64,000 bases of DNA from an uncultured Elusimicrobium sp. (GTDB lineage Bacteria; Elusimicrobiota; Elusimicrobia; Elusimicrobiales; Elusimicrobiaceae): positions 1 through 64,000 of the forward strand of contig CADBRU010000018.1 of assembly GCA_902797165.1 (NCBI GenBank), in the 5' to 3' direction. Made by a program: the position numbers and the translations under genes. This document shows positions 24,817-32,939 of this stretch, piece after piece (the first letter of the stretch is position 1; the number at the start of each line of letters is the position of its first letter). Under the pieces are notes generated by a model. That model did not search any database. It was not told the origin of the DNA and saw only the letters and a list, made by a program, of their open reading frames with translations.

Positions 24817-26331
24817 TTACTTTTCAGATGTCATCTGCGCAAAATGTTGCCGAATAAAATCTAAAGCACCGGCTTTGTCTTTTATAACTCCTTCCACTTG
24901 CGCTTCCGCGACCGCTTCCAAAATTTTCCCCACTTGCACCGACGGGCCAATGTGTAAAGTTTCCATCACATCTTTACCGTCTATTAAACGGGTGGGATTA
25001 ATTTTTTTAGGGTTTTCAAAATATTTTTTAAATAATAAATTCACCAGTTGCATATGGCGCAAGGTTTTTCCTACATTGGCCGTTTTTTGAGCACGCTCCA
25101 AACTCATCATAGAAGCCGTACTTTTCGGCAATAATCTGCGCAACTGTGCATCGGAAATATAACTGGTATAATCTGCCCAACATAGTAGCAGCATAGGGAT
25201 AGCGGCATTACCTAAATCGCGGAAAAATTTATAAGCCCCGCGGGGTGTAATAACATCATTACTGGCCAAATTACTGGGGCGCAAATGTTCCCCAATCATG
25301 GCACAAATCAAACGGTTATCTGCTTTGCTGTAATGCAGCCGGTCTAAAATTTGCCGCGCCATGGCCGCACCCTTTTGCTCGTGGTAGAAAAAGCGTAGTC
25401 TCCCCCCCAGCATCTTTGCCGTGGCGGGCTTAGCCACATCATGCAGTAAAACCGCCATTTTAAACACGGCTTTATCGGTTACAAAAGCCGTTAATTTCTT
25501 ATGATATTTCGGAAAAACTTTTTGTATGTTTTCCAGCAGCCACTCTTCCCGCTTAAAACAATCTAAGGTGTGTTTAAGCACCCCGCCTTTGCCATAGTAG
25601 CACTCTGCACAAGTACGTTGCGGAGTTAATTCGGGAAACAGGATGTCCAATAGTCCCGTTTTTTCCATAAGTAGCACATACTCATAAGCACGCGGTGTGC
25701 GAAACAAACGGGTCAATTCTTCCTGCACACGCTCGCCGGCACTCTGCACAATAAGCGGGGCATCTTGCTTAATTTGTTTAATCACAGATGGGGCAAGTGT
25801 AAATTTCAGTTCCGCCGCGTGGCGAAGCGCACGCAACATACGTAGCGGATCATCCTTAAACACCCGCGGACCGGTAAGTTTAATTTGGCGGGCCGACAAA
25901 TCAGTCAAGCCTTGTTTTAAATCAATTAAAAATTGTTTTTGTAAATTTTTCAGCCGAATCTGCGCTTTTTCATTTTTGACTTTCTTAACTTCTATTACCA
26001 CAGGCGCAGTAACCGGATAAGCAAGCGCATTAAAGGTGAAATCACGGCGCAGCAAATCTGCCTTTAAATCCTTCCCCTGAAAAGCAGTTAAGTCAATCTG
26101 CACATTACTTTGGTGAGTCACCAGCCGCCACACACCGAATTGCTCATCCATTTCAAATACAGTTGCTTTTAATTTTTTAGCCAAAGCCAAAGCCGCCGGT
26201 TTGATCCGCTCTTTGGGCAGAGCCAAATCAATATCACCGGAAGATTTTTTGAGCAAACTATCCCGCACCACCCCGCCTACATAATAAGCATCCGGAACGA
26301 CGGTGCGCAATAGTTTTGCTAAATTTTGCAT
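24817..26331 (-). CDS. cca: tRNA nucleotidyltransferase / poly(A) polymerase family with HD domain
   Basis: This 504-residue class II nucleotidyltransferase carries YYVGGVVRDSLLKKSSGDIDLAL (about 16-38, catalytic DxD), then DLLRRDFTFNALAYPV (about 90-105) and the RxxRF-like region DDPLRMLRALRHAAEL (about 160-175). A central HD phosphohydrolase domain has LLHDVAKPATA (about 300). It probably adds or repairs the 3' CCA of tRNAs, which fits the adjacent tRNA-Gly lacking encoded CCA; poly(A) polymerase activity cannot be excluded. It is the second gene after the acyl-CoA ligase, with a 3-bp gap, and is likely cotranscribed with it. Confidence 0.88.
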   Translation of the reverse strand: MQNLAKLLRTVVPDAYYVGGVVRDSLLKKSSGDIDLALPKERIKPAALALAKKLKATVFEMDEQFGVWRLVTHQSNVQIDLTAFQGKDLKADLLRRDFTFNALAYPVTAPVVIEVKKVKNEKAQIRLKNLQKQFLIDLKQGLTDLSARQIKLTGPRVFKDDPLRMLRALRHAAELKFTLAPSVIKQIKQDAPLIVQSAGERVQEELTRLFRTPRAYEYVLLMEKTGLLDILFPELTPQRTCAECYYGKGGVLKHTLDCFKREEWLLENIQKVFPKYHKKLTAFVTDKAVFKMAVLLHDVAKPATAKMLGGRLRFFYHEQKGAAMARQILDRLHYSKADNRLICAMIGEHLRPSNLASNDVITPRGAYKFFRDLGNAAIPMLLLCWADYTSYISDAQLRRLLPKSTASMMSLERAQKTANVGKTLRHMQLVNLLFKKYFENPKKINPTRLIDGKDVMETLHIGPSVQVGKILEAVAEAQVEGVIKDKAGALDFIRQHFAQMTSEK

Positions 26332-26334
26332 GTA

Positions 26335-27969
26335 TTATTCAGCCTCGGGGGTAGCACCCGCGTCGGTACTGGCCGCCAATTGCTCTTTCATTTTGGCCAC
26401 TGCTTCTTCACGCAATTTACGCTTAAGCACCTTATTGAGTGCATTTTTAGGTAGTTTTTCCACAAATTCAAAATCACGTGGACGTTTATAATTATCCAAA
26501 TTAAGTTTTAAGAATTTGCGGAAATCATTATCCGTTAGTGTAGCACCTTCTTCTTTCACAGCATAACATTTGATAAATTCCCCGCCTTTTCCGTCCGGCA
26601 CACCGATAATGGCACTCTCTGCAATGCCCGGGCAAGAATTAATAATGGCCTCCACTTGGGCGGAAAAGACCTTGAGTCCTTTGATAATGATCATATCTTT
26701 TTTGCGGTCTTTAATGAAGATAAAACCGTCGTCATCAATGGCTACAATATCACCGGTTTTAAACCAACCGTCTTTGGTGAAAGCATCTCTGGTGGCTTGA
26801 GGATTGCCGAAATATCCGCGGAACACGTTGGGCCCTTTTACACACAGTTCCCCTTCGCAATTGCGCGGCACTTCTTTGCCTTCCTCGTCAAGTACAATCG
26901 TACTCACCGCCGGGATGGCAGGGCCTACCGATTTAATTTTTTGGAGTTCTTCCGTATTTACACTAACAACCGGACTGGTCTCTGTTAAACCGTATCCTTC
27001 CAAAATTTTCACACCGATTTTCTCTTCGAAACGGTCTTTAATTTCTTGCGTCAGCGGGGCCGCACCGGATACCGCGAAACGCACATGTTTAAACGGCCAG
27101 AAACGTAGATATAATTGTTTAAGGCCTTTGGCTTCCTTGGAGAGCACCGCCAAAATTTGCGGCACTGCCAAAATGAGCGTGACATTTTCACTGCCCATAG
27201 CCGAAAGCCACGTTTTAGCCGGCATTACGTTAGCCACGATAACTACTTTCAAATTCAAATACAATGGGATAACGACACAGGTTGTCCATGCAAATGAGTG
27301 GAACATAGGCAGCAAACACAAAAATACGTCATCATCATTAATCTTAAAAATCTGCGCACAAGAAATGACATTGCTAGCCAAATTACCGTGCGTAACCATG
27401 GCCCCTTTGGGTTGCCCAGTTGTGCCGGAAGTGTATAAGATAAAGGCATCATCTTCTTCACGGGCGCAAGCACCGGCCGTTTCATCATGAAAAGTAGATT
27501 TTTCAATTTGATCCCAAAACAGTTGCACAAAGGGTTTATCTTGAGCCGATTCGGGAATGGAATCTGTCGAAAAGATATATTTCAAATCAGGTAGGGACGG
27601 TTGTGCTTTTAAGTAGTGGCGGATAAATTCCTGTTGGGTTACCAACGCTTTAGCACCGGCATTATTTAAAATAAATTGGATTTCTTCTTGTTTGGTAACC
27701 ATGAAGTTCATCGGGATACAAATTGCACCGATTTTGTATAACCCGTAGTTAGCCACCACCACATCAATGGAGTTGCGGTGCACCACGGCCACGCGGTCAC
27801 CTTTGCGGATTCCGTGTTCCCAAAACATATCGGCCGCTTTGTCTACTTGCATCAGTAGTTCGGTATAAGTAACCTTTTTTCCGGTAGACGCTTCCACCAA
27901 GGCTACTTTTTCCGGATGGCGAAAAGCACTGTCACTAAGTGAGGTATATAAATCTTTTCTTCTGATCAT
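26335..27969 (-). CDS. AMP-forming acyl-CoA ligase (long-chain fatty acid type)
   Basis: This 544-residue ANL-superfamily enzyme activates a carboxylic acid to acyl-AMP and then acyl-CoA. Motifs seen are the P-loop ILYTSGTTGQPKGAMVTHGN (about 172-191), GYGLTETSPVVS (about 323-334), WFKTGDIVAIDDDGFIFI (about 405-422) and the hinge DRKKDMIIIKG (about 424-434), with a PKNALNKVLKRKL catalytic-lysine segment near the C-terminus. Similarity is to medium/long-chain acyl-CoA synthetases. No beta-oxidation genes are nearby, so it may serve phospholipid or lipoprotein acyl supply. AAAGGAG and a TACAAT box precede the ATG. Confidence 0.9.
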   Translation of the reverse strand: MIRRKDLYTSLSDSAFRHPEKVALVEASTGKKVTYTELLMQVDKAADMFWEHGIRKGDRVAVVHRNSIDVVVANYGLYKIGAICIPMNFMVTKQEEIQFILNNAGAKALVTQQEFIRHYLKAQPSLPDLKYIFSTDSIPESAQDKPFVQLFWDQIEKSTFHDETAGACAREEDDAFILYTSGTTGQPKGAMVTHGNLASNVISCAQIFKINDDDVFLCLLPMFHSFAWTTCVVIPLYLNLKVVIVANVMPAKTWLSAMGSENVTLILAVPQILAVLSKEAKGLKQLYLRFWPFKHVRFAVSGAAPLTQEIKDRFEEKIGVKILEGYGLTETSPVVSVNTEELQKIKSVGPAIPAVSTIVLDEEGKEVPRNCEGELCVKGPNVFRGYFGNPQATRDAFTKDGWFKTGDIVAIDDDGFIFIKDRKKDMIIIKGLKVFSAQVEAIINSCPGIAESAIIGVPDGKGGEFIKCYAVKEEGATLTDNDFRKFLKLNLDNYKRPRDFEFVEKLPKNALNKVLKRKLREEAVAKMKEQLAASTDAGATPEAE

Positions 27970-28010
27970 AATTTACTCCTTTCAAAATCCCTTTCTATTA
28001 TTGTATAAAA

Positions 28011-28880
28011 TCAGCCCTGCCGCGGGTCTAAAATATCTCTAAATCCGTCCCCAAGCAAATTCCAGCCTAGTACAAACAAGAAAATTGCTCCCCCCGGTAT
28101 TACGACGGTGTACCAATATGCAAACGTATTGGTTCCGCTCCCCAGCACCCAATTGCGCGCCATGGCAATCAGTTGCCCCCAATCGGCCGTTCCGGGTTGA
28201 GACCCTAAACCCAAAAAGGATAATGAGGCCGCCGTCAGCACAATATAGCCGATATCCAAACTGGCCACCACCACCGACGGATAAATGGAATTAGGCAAAA
28301 TGTGCCGCAGCAGCAAACGCGGTCCGCGCGCACCCAGTGCTTTGGAAGCCGTCACAAAATCACGTTGTTTAACCGATAACACATCCCCGCGTATTAAACG
28401 CGCATACGAAGGCCACGCTACCGCCGTTAAAGCAATCATCATATTATTAATATCCGGCCCCAGCATGGCAGCAATTACCATAGCCAAAACCAGTGACGGT
28501 ACGGCAAACACCACATCCGTAAACCGCATAATAATTTCATCTATTTTGCCGCCGAAATAAGCCGCAGCAGCCCCCAGAAAAAGGCCGATTAAAAAGGCAA
28601 AAAAAGTAACCGTAATTCCAATTTTAAACGCCAAACGCGTCCCCCAAATTACGCCGTAGTACAAATCATATTGCTGTTCGGTTGTACCGAACCAATGTTG
28701 CGCGGAAGGTCCTTGCGGGGTAATATCATAACTGCTTTGCGGTAGTTGATACGGATTGGCGGTTTTAGCGGGAGCCAATACCGGAGCAAATAGGGCAACT
28801 AAAGCAAAAAATACCACAAGGACAAAGCCGCATAAAGAGGCTTTGTTTTTCAAAATACGTTGCCAAATAGAATTATTCAT
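28011..28880 (-). CDS. oppC: Oligopeptide/dipeptide ABC transporter permease, OppC/DppC type
   Basis: This 289-residue inner-membrane permease has the family N-terminus (NKASLCGFVLVVFFALVAL as helix 1, about 12-30) followed by an extracytoplasmic loop with HWFGTTEQQYDLY. The core of five more helices carries the EAA-type loop KALGARGPRLLLRHILPNSI (about 180-199) that docks on the ATPases. It ends GDGFRDILDPRQG as OppC/DppC proteins do. It is the last gene of the oppD-oppF-peptidase-oppB-oppC operon and overlaps oppB by eight bases. Substrate is probably peptides, though nickel or other substrates are known in the family. Confidence 0.92.
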   Translation of the reverse strand: MNNSIWQRILKNKASLCGFVLVVFFALVALFAPVLAPAKTANPYQLPQSSYDITPQGPSAQHWFGTTEQQYDLYYGVIWGTRLAFKIGITVTFFAFLIGLFLGAAAAYFGGKIDEIIMRFTDVVFAVPSLVLAMVIAAMLGPDINNMMIALTAVAWPSYARLIRGDVLSVKQRDFVTASKALGARGPRLLLRHILPNSIYPSVVVASLDIGYIVLTAASLSFLGLGSQPGTADWGQLIAMARNWVLGSGTNTFAYWYTVVIPGGAIFLFVLGWNLLGDGFRDILDPRQG

Positions 28881-29901
28881 TAAGTTTAATCCTCGGGTCT
28901 ATTGCCGTGTATAAAATATCCGACACTAAATTTCCCAATACAAACAATACCGCTACCATCAGTGAAAATCCCATAATACCCGCAATATCCAATTGTTGTG
29001 CCGCCGTTACCCCAAAACGTCCGATACCCGGATAATCAAAAATCGTTTCTACAATCACCGTTCCGCCCAGCAGCCGGATAAACTGTATCCCGGCTAGTGT
29101 AATCACCGGAATAATGGCGTTTTTACCCGCATGACGGTAAATAACGGCCCGTTCGGTCAGCCCTTTGGCACGCGCGGTGCGAACATAATCTTTATTAAGT
29201 TCTTCTAACATAGAGGAGCGCATCACCCGCACCATAAGCGCAAAAGACCCCAAACACAAAGTGAAAGCCGGTAAAAATAAATGCCGCAAAACATCTACAA
29301 AAATTTTTATATTTCCATTGAGCAAAGAATCAATCAATAAAAACCCGGTGTAATGATGGAAACTGGGCAAATGAATAGCCACATCTGTAGAAAGAGAATA
29401 TCCTCCCGGAGGAAACCAACCTAATTTCCCATAAAATAACATCAGCAGCAGTAGCCCCAGCACAAAGATAGGTAAAGAAAATCCCCCCACACTGATCAGA
29501 CGCGCCAAATGATCTTGCCATTTATCTTTTTTAACTGCTGAAATTGCCCCAAACCATACGCCGAAAAATACCACCAGTACAATGGTCACCAAAGCCAGTT
29601 GTACCGTAGCCGGCAAATATTCTTTAATGGCCTTGGCCACCGGCATATTGGCACTTTGGCTGTATCCCAAATCACCGCTCAGCGCACGCCCTAACCACCG
29701 ACCGTATTGCTTAAATAAATTATCCCGCAGTCCGTATTTTGCAATGACTTCTTCCAATGCGCCCATTTGCCGCGGATCTTTGATATACAAAGACGCGCGC
29801 ATTTCCGGGCTTAAACGTTGCGTTAAGAAAAATAACAAAAACGTTACACCCAGCACCACGAGCGGCAAAAGAAGAAGTCTTCGCAAAATATACTTCAGCA
29901 T
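28873..29901 (-). CDS. oppB: Oligopeptide/dipeptide ABC transporter permease, OppB/DppB type
   Basis: This 342-residue permease starts MLKYILRRLLLLPLVVLGVT, the usual OppB head, followed by the conserved DP...YGL RDNLFKQYGRW region and GDLGYSQ (about 90). The C-terminal half contains the EAA loop RTARAKGLTERAVIYRHAGK (about 240-260) and VETIFDYPGIGRFG (about 283-296). About six helices are present. It forms the membrane channel together with OppC and is driven by OppD/OppF. The stop of the upstream peptidase lies 3 bp before its start, consistent with one transcript. Confidence 0.93.
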   Translation of the reverse strand: MLKYILRRLLLLPLVVLGVTFLLFFLTQRLSPEMRASLYIKDPRQMGALEEVIAKYGLRDNLFKQYGRWLGRALSGDLGYSQSANMPVAKAIKEYLPATVQLALVTIVLVVFFGVWFGAISAVKKDKWQDHLARLISVGGFSLPIFVLGLLLLMLFYGKLGWFPPGGYSLSTDVAIHLPSFHHYTGFLLIDSLLNGNIKIFVDVLRHLFLPAFTLCLGSFALMVRVMRSSMLEELNKDYVRTARAKGLTERAVIYRHAGKNAIIPVITLAGIQFIRLLGGTVIVETIFDYPGIGRFGVTAAQQLDIAGIMGFSLMVAVLFVLGNLVSDILYTAIDPRIKLNE

Positions 29902-29904
29902 AAT

Positions 29905-31053
29905 TTATTTATAGTTTAGAAGAATATCCAACACAATTTTAGAAGCCGTGTAATACTCTGCCAAATCCACATATTCCCGCGGAGTATGACAGTTGCGCAC
30001 GCCTAGGCCTAAATTGGGAGCCACCAAACCATGTTGGCAAAGTACATTGGCATCACAGCCGCCGCCTGAAGAAACGGGTTTCATCTTAATACCGTATTTT
30101 TTAGCGGCTGCCAACGCCAGTTTAACCGTCGGGGCGGTAACCGGCACATTCAAAGCCCCGTAGCGAAGCGGCGTTTTGATATCAATCACCGGTCGAATGG
30201 TTTTACCGTCTACTTTTTTAACAAATTGTTTGGCGGCTTTGGCAAAGCAATCTTTCATATGTTTGACTTGCTTTTGTAATTTAACATGGCTTAAACTGCG
30301 CGCTTCACCGAGCAAAGATAATTTCGGCATGACCGCATTGGTTACCTGCCCGCCGGAAACAACTCCGAAATTACAAACGGTTTCTTTATCGATGCGGCCC
30401 AGTTTCATCATGCTCAGTGCCTTAGCGGCTACTTCCAAAGCGGAAATACCTTTTTCCGGAGCAACCCCCGCATGGGCGGTAACTCCCGTAATTTCCACAA
30501 TAAAATCTACCACTTCCGGTCCGCGTACTAACAGATCACTTAATTCTTCGTGGTCCATAATTAAACCGTCTTTGGCTTTGATTTTGGAATAGTCTAAATT
30601 TTTAGACCCGTACATGCCGTGTTCTTCGTTAAGCGTAAAAATAAACTCGATAGTCGGGTGCGCTACTTTTTGTTCTTTTAATACTTGCGCAATTTCCAGC
30701 ATGAGTGCCACTCCGGTTTTATCATCCCCGGCTAAAATGGTCGTTCCGTCCGAAGTTACACGGTCCTTTTTCACAATAGGTTTAATCCCTTTTCCGGGAG
30801 GGACGGTATCCAAATGAGCAGACAAGAAAAAGGGTTTACCCGGGCGCGTTCCTTTCAACGTAGCAATGATATTTCCTTGGGCGGTGGAACCGATTTTTTT
30901 ACCGATTTTATCTACCACCACTTGGCAACCGCGTTTTTTCATTTCCGCGGCCACATAACACTGTATATCTTTTTCGTGCAGCGATTCACTGTCAATACGC
31001 ACCAGCGTTAAAAAGGTATCTAATAGTCTCTTTTCATTGATTTTTATTTCCAT
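29905..31053 (-). CDS. Cytoplasmic M20 peptidase, PepT-like, inside the opp operon
   Basis: This 382-residue zinc peptidase of the M20B/PepT-like group has motifs FLSAHLDTVPPGKG (about 70-83, His and Asp ligands), ILAGDDKTGVALMLE (about 105-119, bridging Asp), FTLNEEHGMYGS (about 138-149, catalytic Glu-Glu) and GVTAHAGVAPEKG (about 186-198). It has SSGGGCDANVLCQHG and a His near the C-terminus (NCHTPREYV). No signal peptide is seen, so it should act in the cytoplasm on imported peptides, consistent with its place between oppF and oppB. The ATG at 31053 has AAGGAG seven bases upstream; a longer frame to 31143 runs into oppF and is rejected. Confidence 0.9.
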   Translation of the reverse strand: MEIKINEKRLLDTFLTLVRIDSESLHEKDIQCYVAAEMKKRGCQVVVDKIGKKIGSTAQGNIIATLKGTRPGKPFFLSAHLDTVPPGKGIKPIVKKDRVTSDGTTILAGDDKTGVALMLEIAQVLKEQKVAHPTIEFIFTLNEEHGMYGSKNLDYSKIKAKDGLIMDHEELSDLLVRGPEVVDFIVEITGVTAHAGVAPEKGISALEVAAKALSMMKLGRIDKETVCNFGVVSGGQVTNAVMPKLSLLGEARSLSHVKLQKQVKHMKDCFAKAAKQFVKKVDGKTIRPVIDIKTPLRYGALNVPVTAPTVKLALAAAKKYGIKMKPVSSGGGCDANVLCQHGLVAPNLGLGVRNCHTPREYVDLAEYYTASKIVLDILLNYK

Positions 31054-31063
31054 TTTATTCTCC

Positions 31064-31861
31064 TTAGTGAATTGTTTTTTGTAAATTCGGTACCGCCGAC
31101 AATAATTTTTTGGTGTAATCATGTTGCGGCTGAAATAAAACATTTTCCGTTTCTGCTTGTTCTACAATTTCTCCCGCATACATAACTGCCAAACGGTCGC
31201 ATAAAAAGCGCGCTACCGCAAAATCATGCGAAATAAACAGCATACTAATACGACGTTTACGACTAATCTCTTTAAGCAAATTTAAAATTTGTGCCTGTAC
31301 CGAAACATCCAACGCAGATACCGGCTCATCTGCTACCAAAATTTCGGGCTCTAAGGCCAAAGCCCGCGCAATAGCCACCCGTTGCCGTTGCCCGCCGGAA
31401 AATTCATGCGGATAGCGGTTTGCCATAGCCGGATCCAAGCCTACCGATTGCAACAGTTCCTTTAATATTTTTTCGCGCGCCGCTCTATTGCGATACAAAT
31501 TATGAATATCCCAAGGCTCACTGATAATTTGCCGTACTGTCATACGCGGGTCTAAACTGGAGTAGGGATCCTGAAAGACCACTTGTAATTTGCGGCGCAA
31601 GTGCTTCATATCGGCTTTACTGAGCGTGTTTAATTCTTTTCCGTCCACTTTCACAGAGCCGCTTTGATAATCTTCCAGTCCTAAAATAATTTTGGCCAGT
31701 GTGGTTTTGCCACAGCCGGACTCTCCCACCAGGCCCAACACTTCCCCCGCTTGTAAAGATAAAGAAACATCTTTCAAAACCGTTTTGGTACTGCCCGCAC
31801 TTAACCACCCCCCGCTGCGGTATGTTTTGCAAACATTTTTTACTTCCACCGGAAATGTCAT
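31064..31861 (-). CDS. oppF: Oligopeptide ABC transporter ATP-binding protein, OppF/DppF type
   Basis: This 265-residue ABC ATPase has Walker A GLVGESGCGKTTLAK (about 45-59), a Q-loop in VFQDPYSSLDPRMTV (about 93-107), signature FSGGQRQRVAIARALAL (about 150-166), Walker B ILVADEPVSALD and switch His in MLFISHDFAV. It provides ATP hydrolysis for the permease pair. The ATG at 31861 overlaps the oppD stop by four bases, so the longer upstream frame is rejected. It is slightly shorter than many OppF proteins because it lacks the C-terminal oligopeptide-binding extension. Confidence 0.93.
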   Translation of the reverse strand: MTFPVEVKNVCKTYRSGGWLSAGSTKTVLKDVSLSLQAGEVLGLVGESGCGKTTLAKIILGLEDYQSGSVKVDGKELNTLSKADMKHLRRKLQVVFQDPYSSLDPRMTVRQIISEPWDIHNLYRNRAAREKILKELLQSVGLDPAMANRYPHEFSGGQRQRVAIARALALEPEILVADEPVSALDVSVQAQILNLLKEISRKRRISMLFISHDFAVARFLCDRLAVMYAGEIVEQAETENVLFQPQHDYTKKLLSAVPNLQKTIH

Positions 31862-32841
31862 TTGCTTTCCTCCCGCAACCAACAACGCACCGCATGCGCG
31901 CCTTCGGTAAAAAGAGGCGGCAGTTGCGCATGACATTTATCGGTGGCCTTTGGGCAACGCGGCGCAAAGGGGCAGCCCTCTTTAGGCATACCCGGAGCCG
32001 GAGGATATCCTTCTATGGCGCAAAGATGCGTCGGCTTGGGACCGCTTAAGTGAACCAAAGACGCCAGTAAACCTTGCGTATAGGGATGTAAAGGATGCTT
32101 AAATAATTCGGCGGCGGCAGCCTGTTCCATACAATAACCGCCGTATAATACAAGCACCTCATCTGCCACTTCTGCCACCAAGGCTAAATTATGCGTAATA
32201 AAAACGGCAGCCATATTGCTTTGGGTTTGCAATTGTTTAATGAGTTTTAAAATTTGGGCTTGGATGGTAACATCTAAAGCGGTAGTAGGCTCATCGGCAA
32301 TTAAAATATCAGGCTTTAAACATAAGGCCATTGCAATCATAATGCGTTGCCGCTGGCCGCCAGAAAACTGAAAGGGATACTCTTTCATACGTCTGCGCGC
32401 ATCGGCAATACCTACTTTTTTAAGTAAGCGGATGGCGGTGGCTTGTGCGCGCAGTTTACTGCATTTTTTGTGTGCCAAAATAGTTTCCGTTAATTGTTTG
32501 CCAATGGTGCGAATCGGGTTTAGGCTAGTCATCGGATCTTGGAAAATCATGGCAATTTTTTGCCCGCGCAATTGACGAAGTTCTTCTGCAGGTAAAGTTA
32601 AAATATCTTTGCCATGGTATAAAATCTGCCCGCCCGTAATATGCGCGCCCGGCGGCAAAATACGCAGAACAGACAAGGCATGTATGGTTTTGCCACACCC
32701 CGATTCTCCCACAACCGCCAATACTTTTCCTTTAGATAATTGGTAGGACAAACCTCTTACCACTGCAGTAGATGCAGCAGCCGAACCGACCGATACTTGC
32801 AAATTTTGAATTTGTAAGACGCATTCTTCGCGCGCGTTCAT
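31858..32841 (-). CDS. oppD: Oligopeptide ABC transporter ATP-binding protein, OppD/DppD type
   Basis: This 327-residue ABC ATPase has Walker A VVGESGCGKTIHAL (about 41-54), MIFQDPMTSLNPIRT (about 97-111), FSGGQRQRIMIAMAL (about 154-168), ILIADEPTTALDVT, and the C-terminal OppD extension with the Cys cluster EGCPFAPRCPKATDKC (about 288-303), which binds an iron-sulfur cluster in some relatives. The ATG at 32841 was chosen because a TTGCTATAAT box ends six bases upstream; the frame is open further but would run through the promoter. It is the first gene of the operon and shows no ribosome binding site, as expected for a leaderless mRNA. Confidence 0.93.
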   Translation of the reverse strand: MNAREECVLQIQNLQVSVGSAAASTAVVRGLSYQLSKGKVLAVVGESGCGKTIHALSVLRILPPGAHITGGQILYHGKDILTLPAEELRQLRGQKIAMIFQDPMTSLNPIRTIGKQLTETILAHKKCSKLRAQATAIRLLKKVGIADARRRMKEYPFQFSGGQRQRIMIAMALCLKPDILIADEPTTALDVTIQAQILKLIKQLQTQSNMAAVFITHNLALVAEVADEVLVLYGGYCMEQAAAAELFKHPLHPYTQGLLASLVHLSGPKPTHLCAIEGYPPAPGMPKEGCPFAPRCPKATDKCHAQLPPLFTEGAHAVRCWLREESK

Positions 32842-32857
32842 ACATACATTATAGCAA
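32842..32857 (-). promoter_or_regulatory. Extended -10 promoter of the opp operon (leaderless oppD)
   Basis: TTGCTATAAT on the minus strand (hexamer 32848-32853) is followed by GTATGT and then the oppD ATG. The six-base gap places the transcription start at the ATG. Confidence 0.6.
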
Positions 32858-32889
32858 TTTGACGGATCAAACGTGATAAATTGCACCAC

Positions 32890-32919
32890 AAAAAACCCCC
32901 GGATTTCTCCGGGGGTTTT
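32890..32919. terminator. Terminator after the 1199-residue protein gene
   Basis: AAAACCCCCGGA, a TTT loop and TCCGGGGGTTTT form a strong symmetrical stem 20 bp beyond the stop at 32940. Confidence 0.92.
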
Positions 32920-32939
32920 ACAAACTTTAATACCACTTA

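Noticed and set aside
26804-27490. A 228-codon open frame on the plus strand
   Set aside because: It lies opposite the acyl-CoA ligase with all its conserved motifs; Ser/Thr-rich composition is typical of an antisense frame.
32842-32889. Longer start of oppD at 32889
   Set aside because: The extra codons read through the TTGCTATAAT promoter, and their product does not look like an OppD N-terminus.
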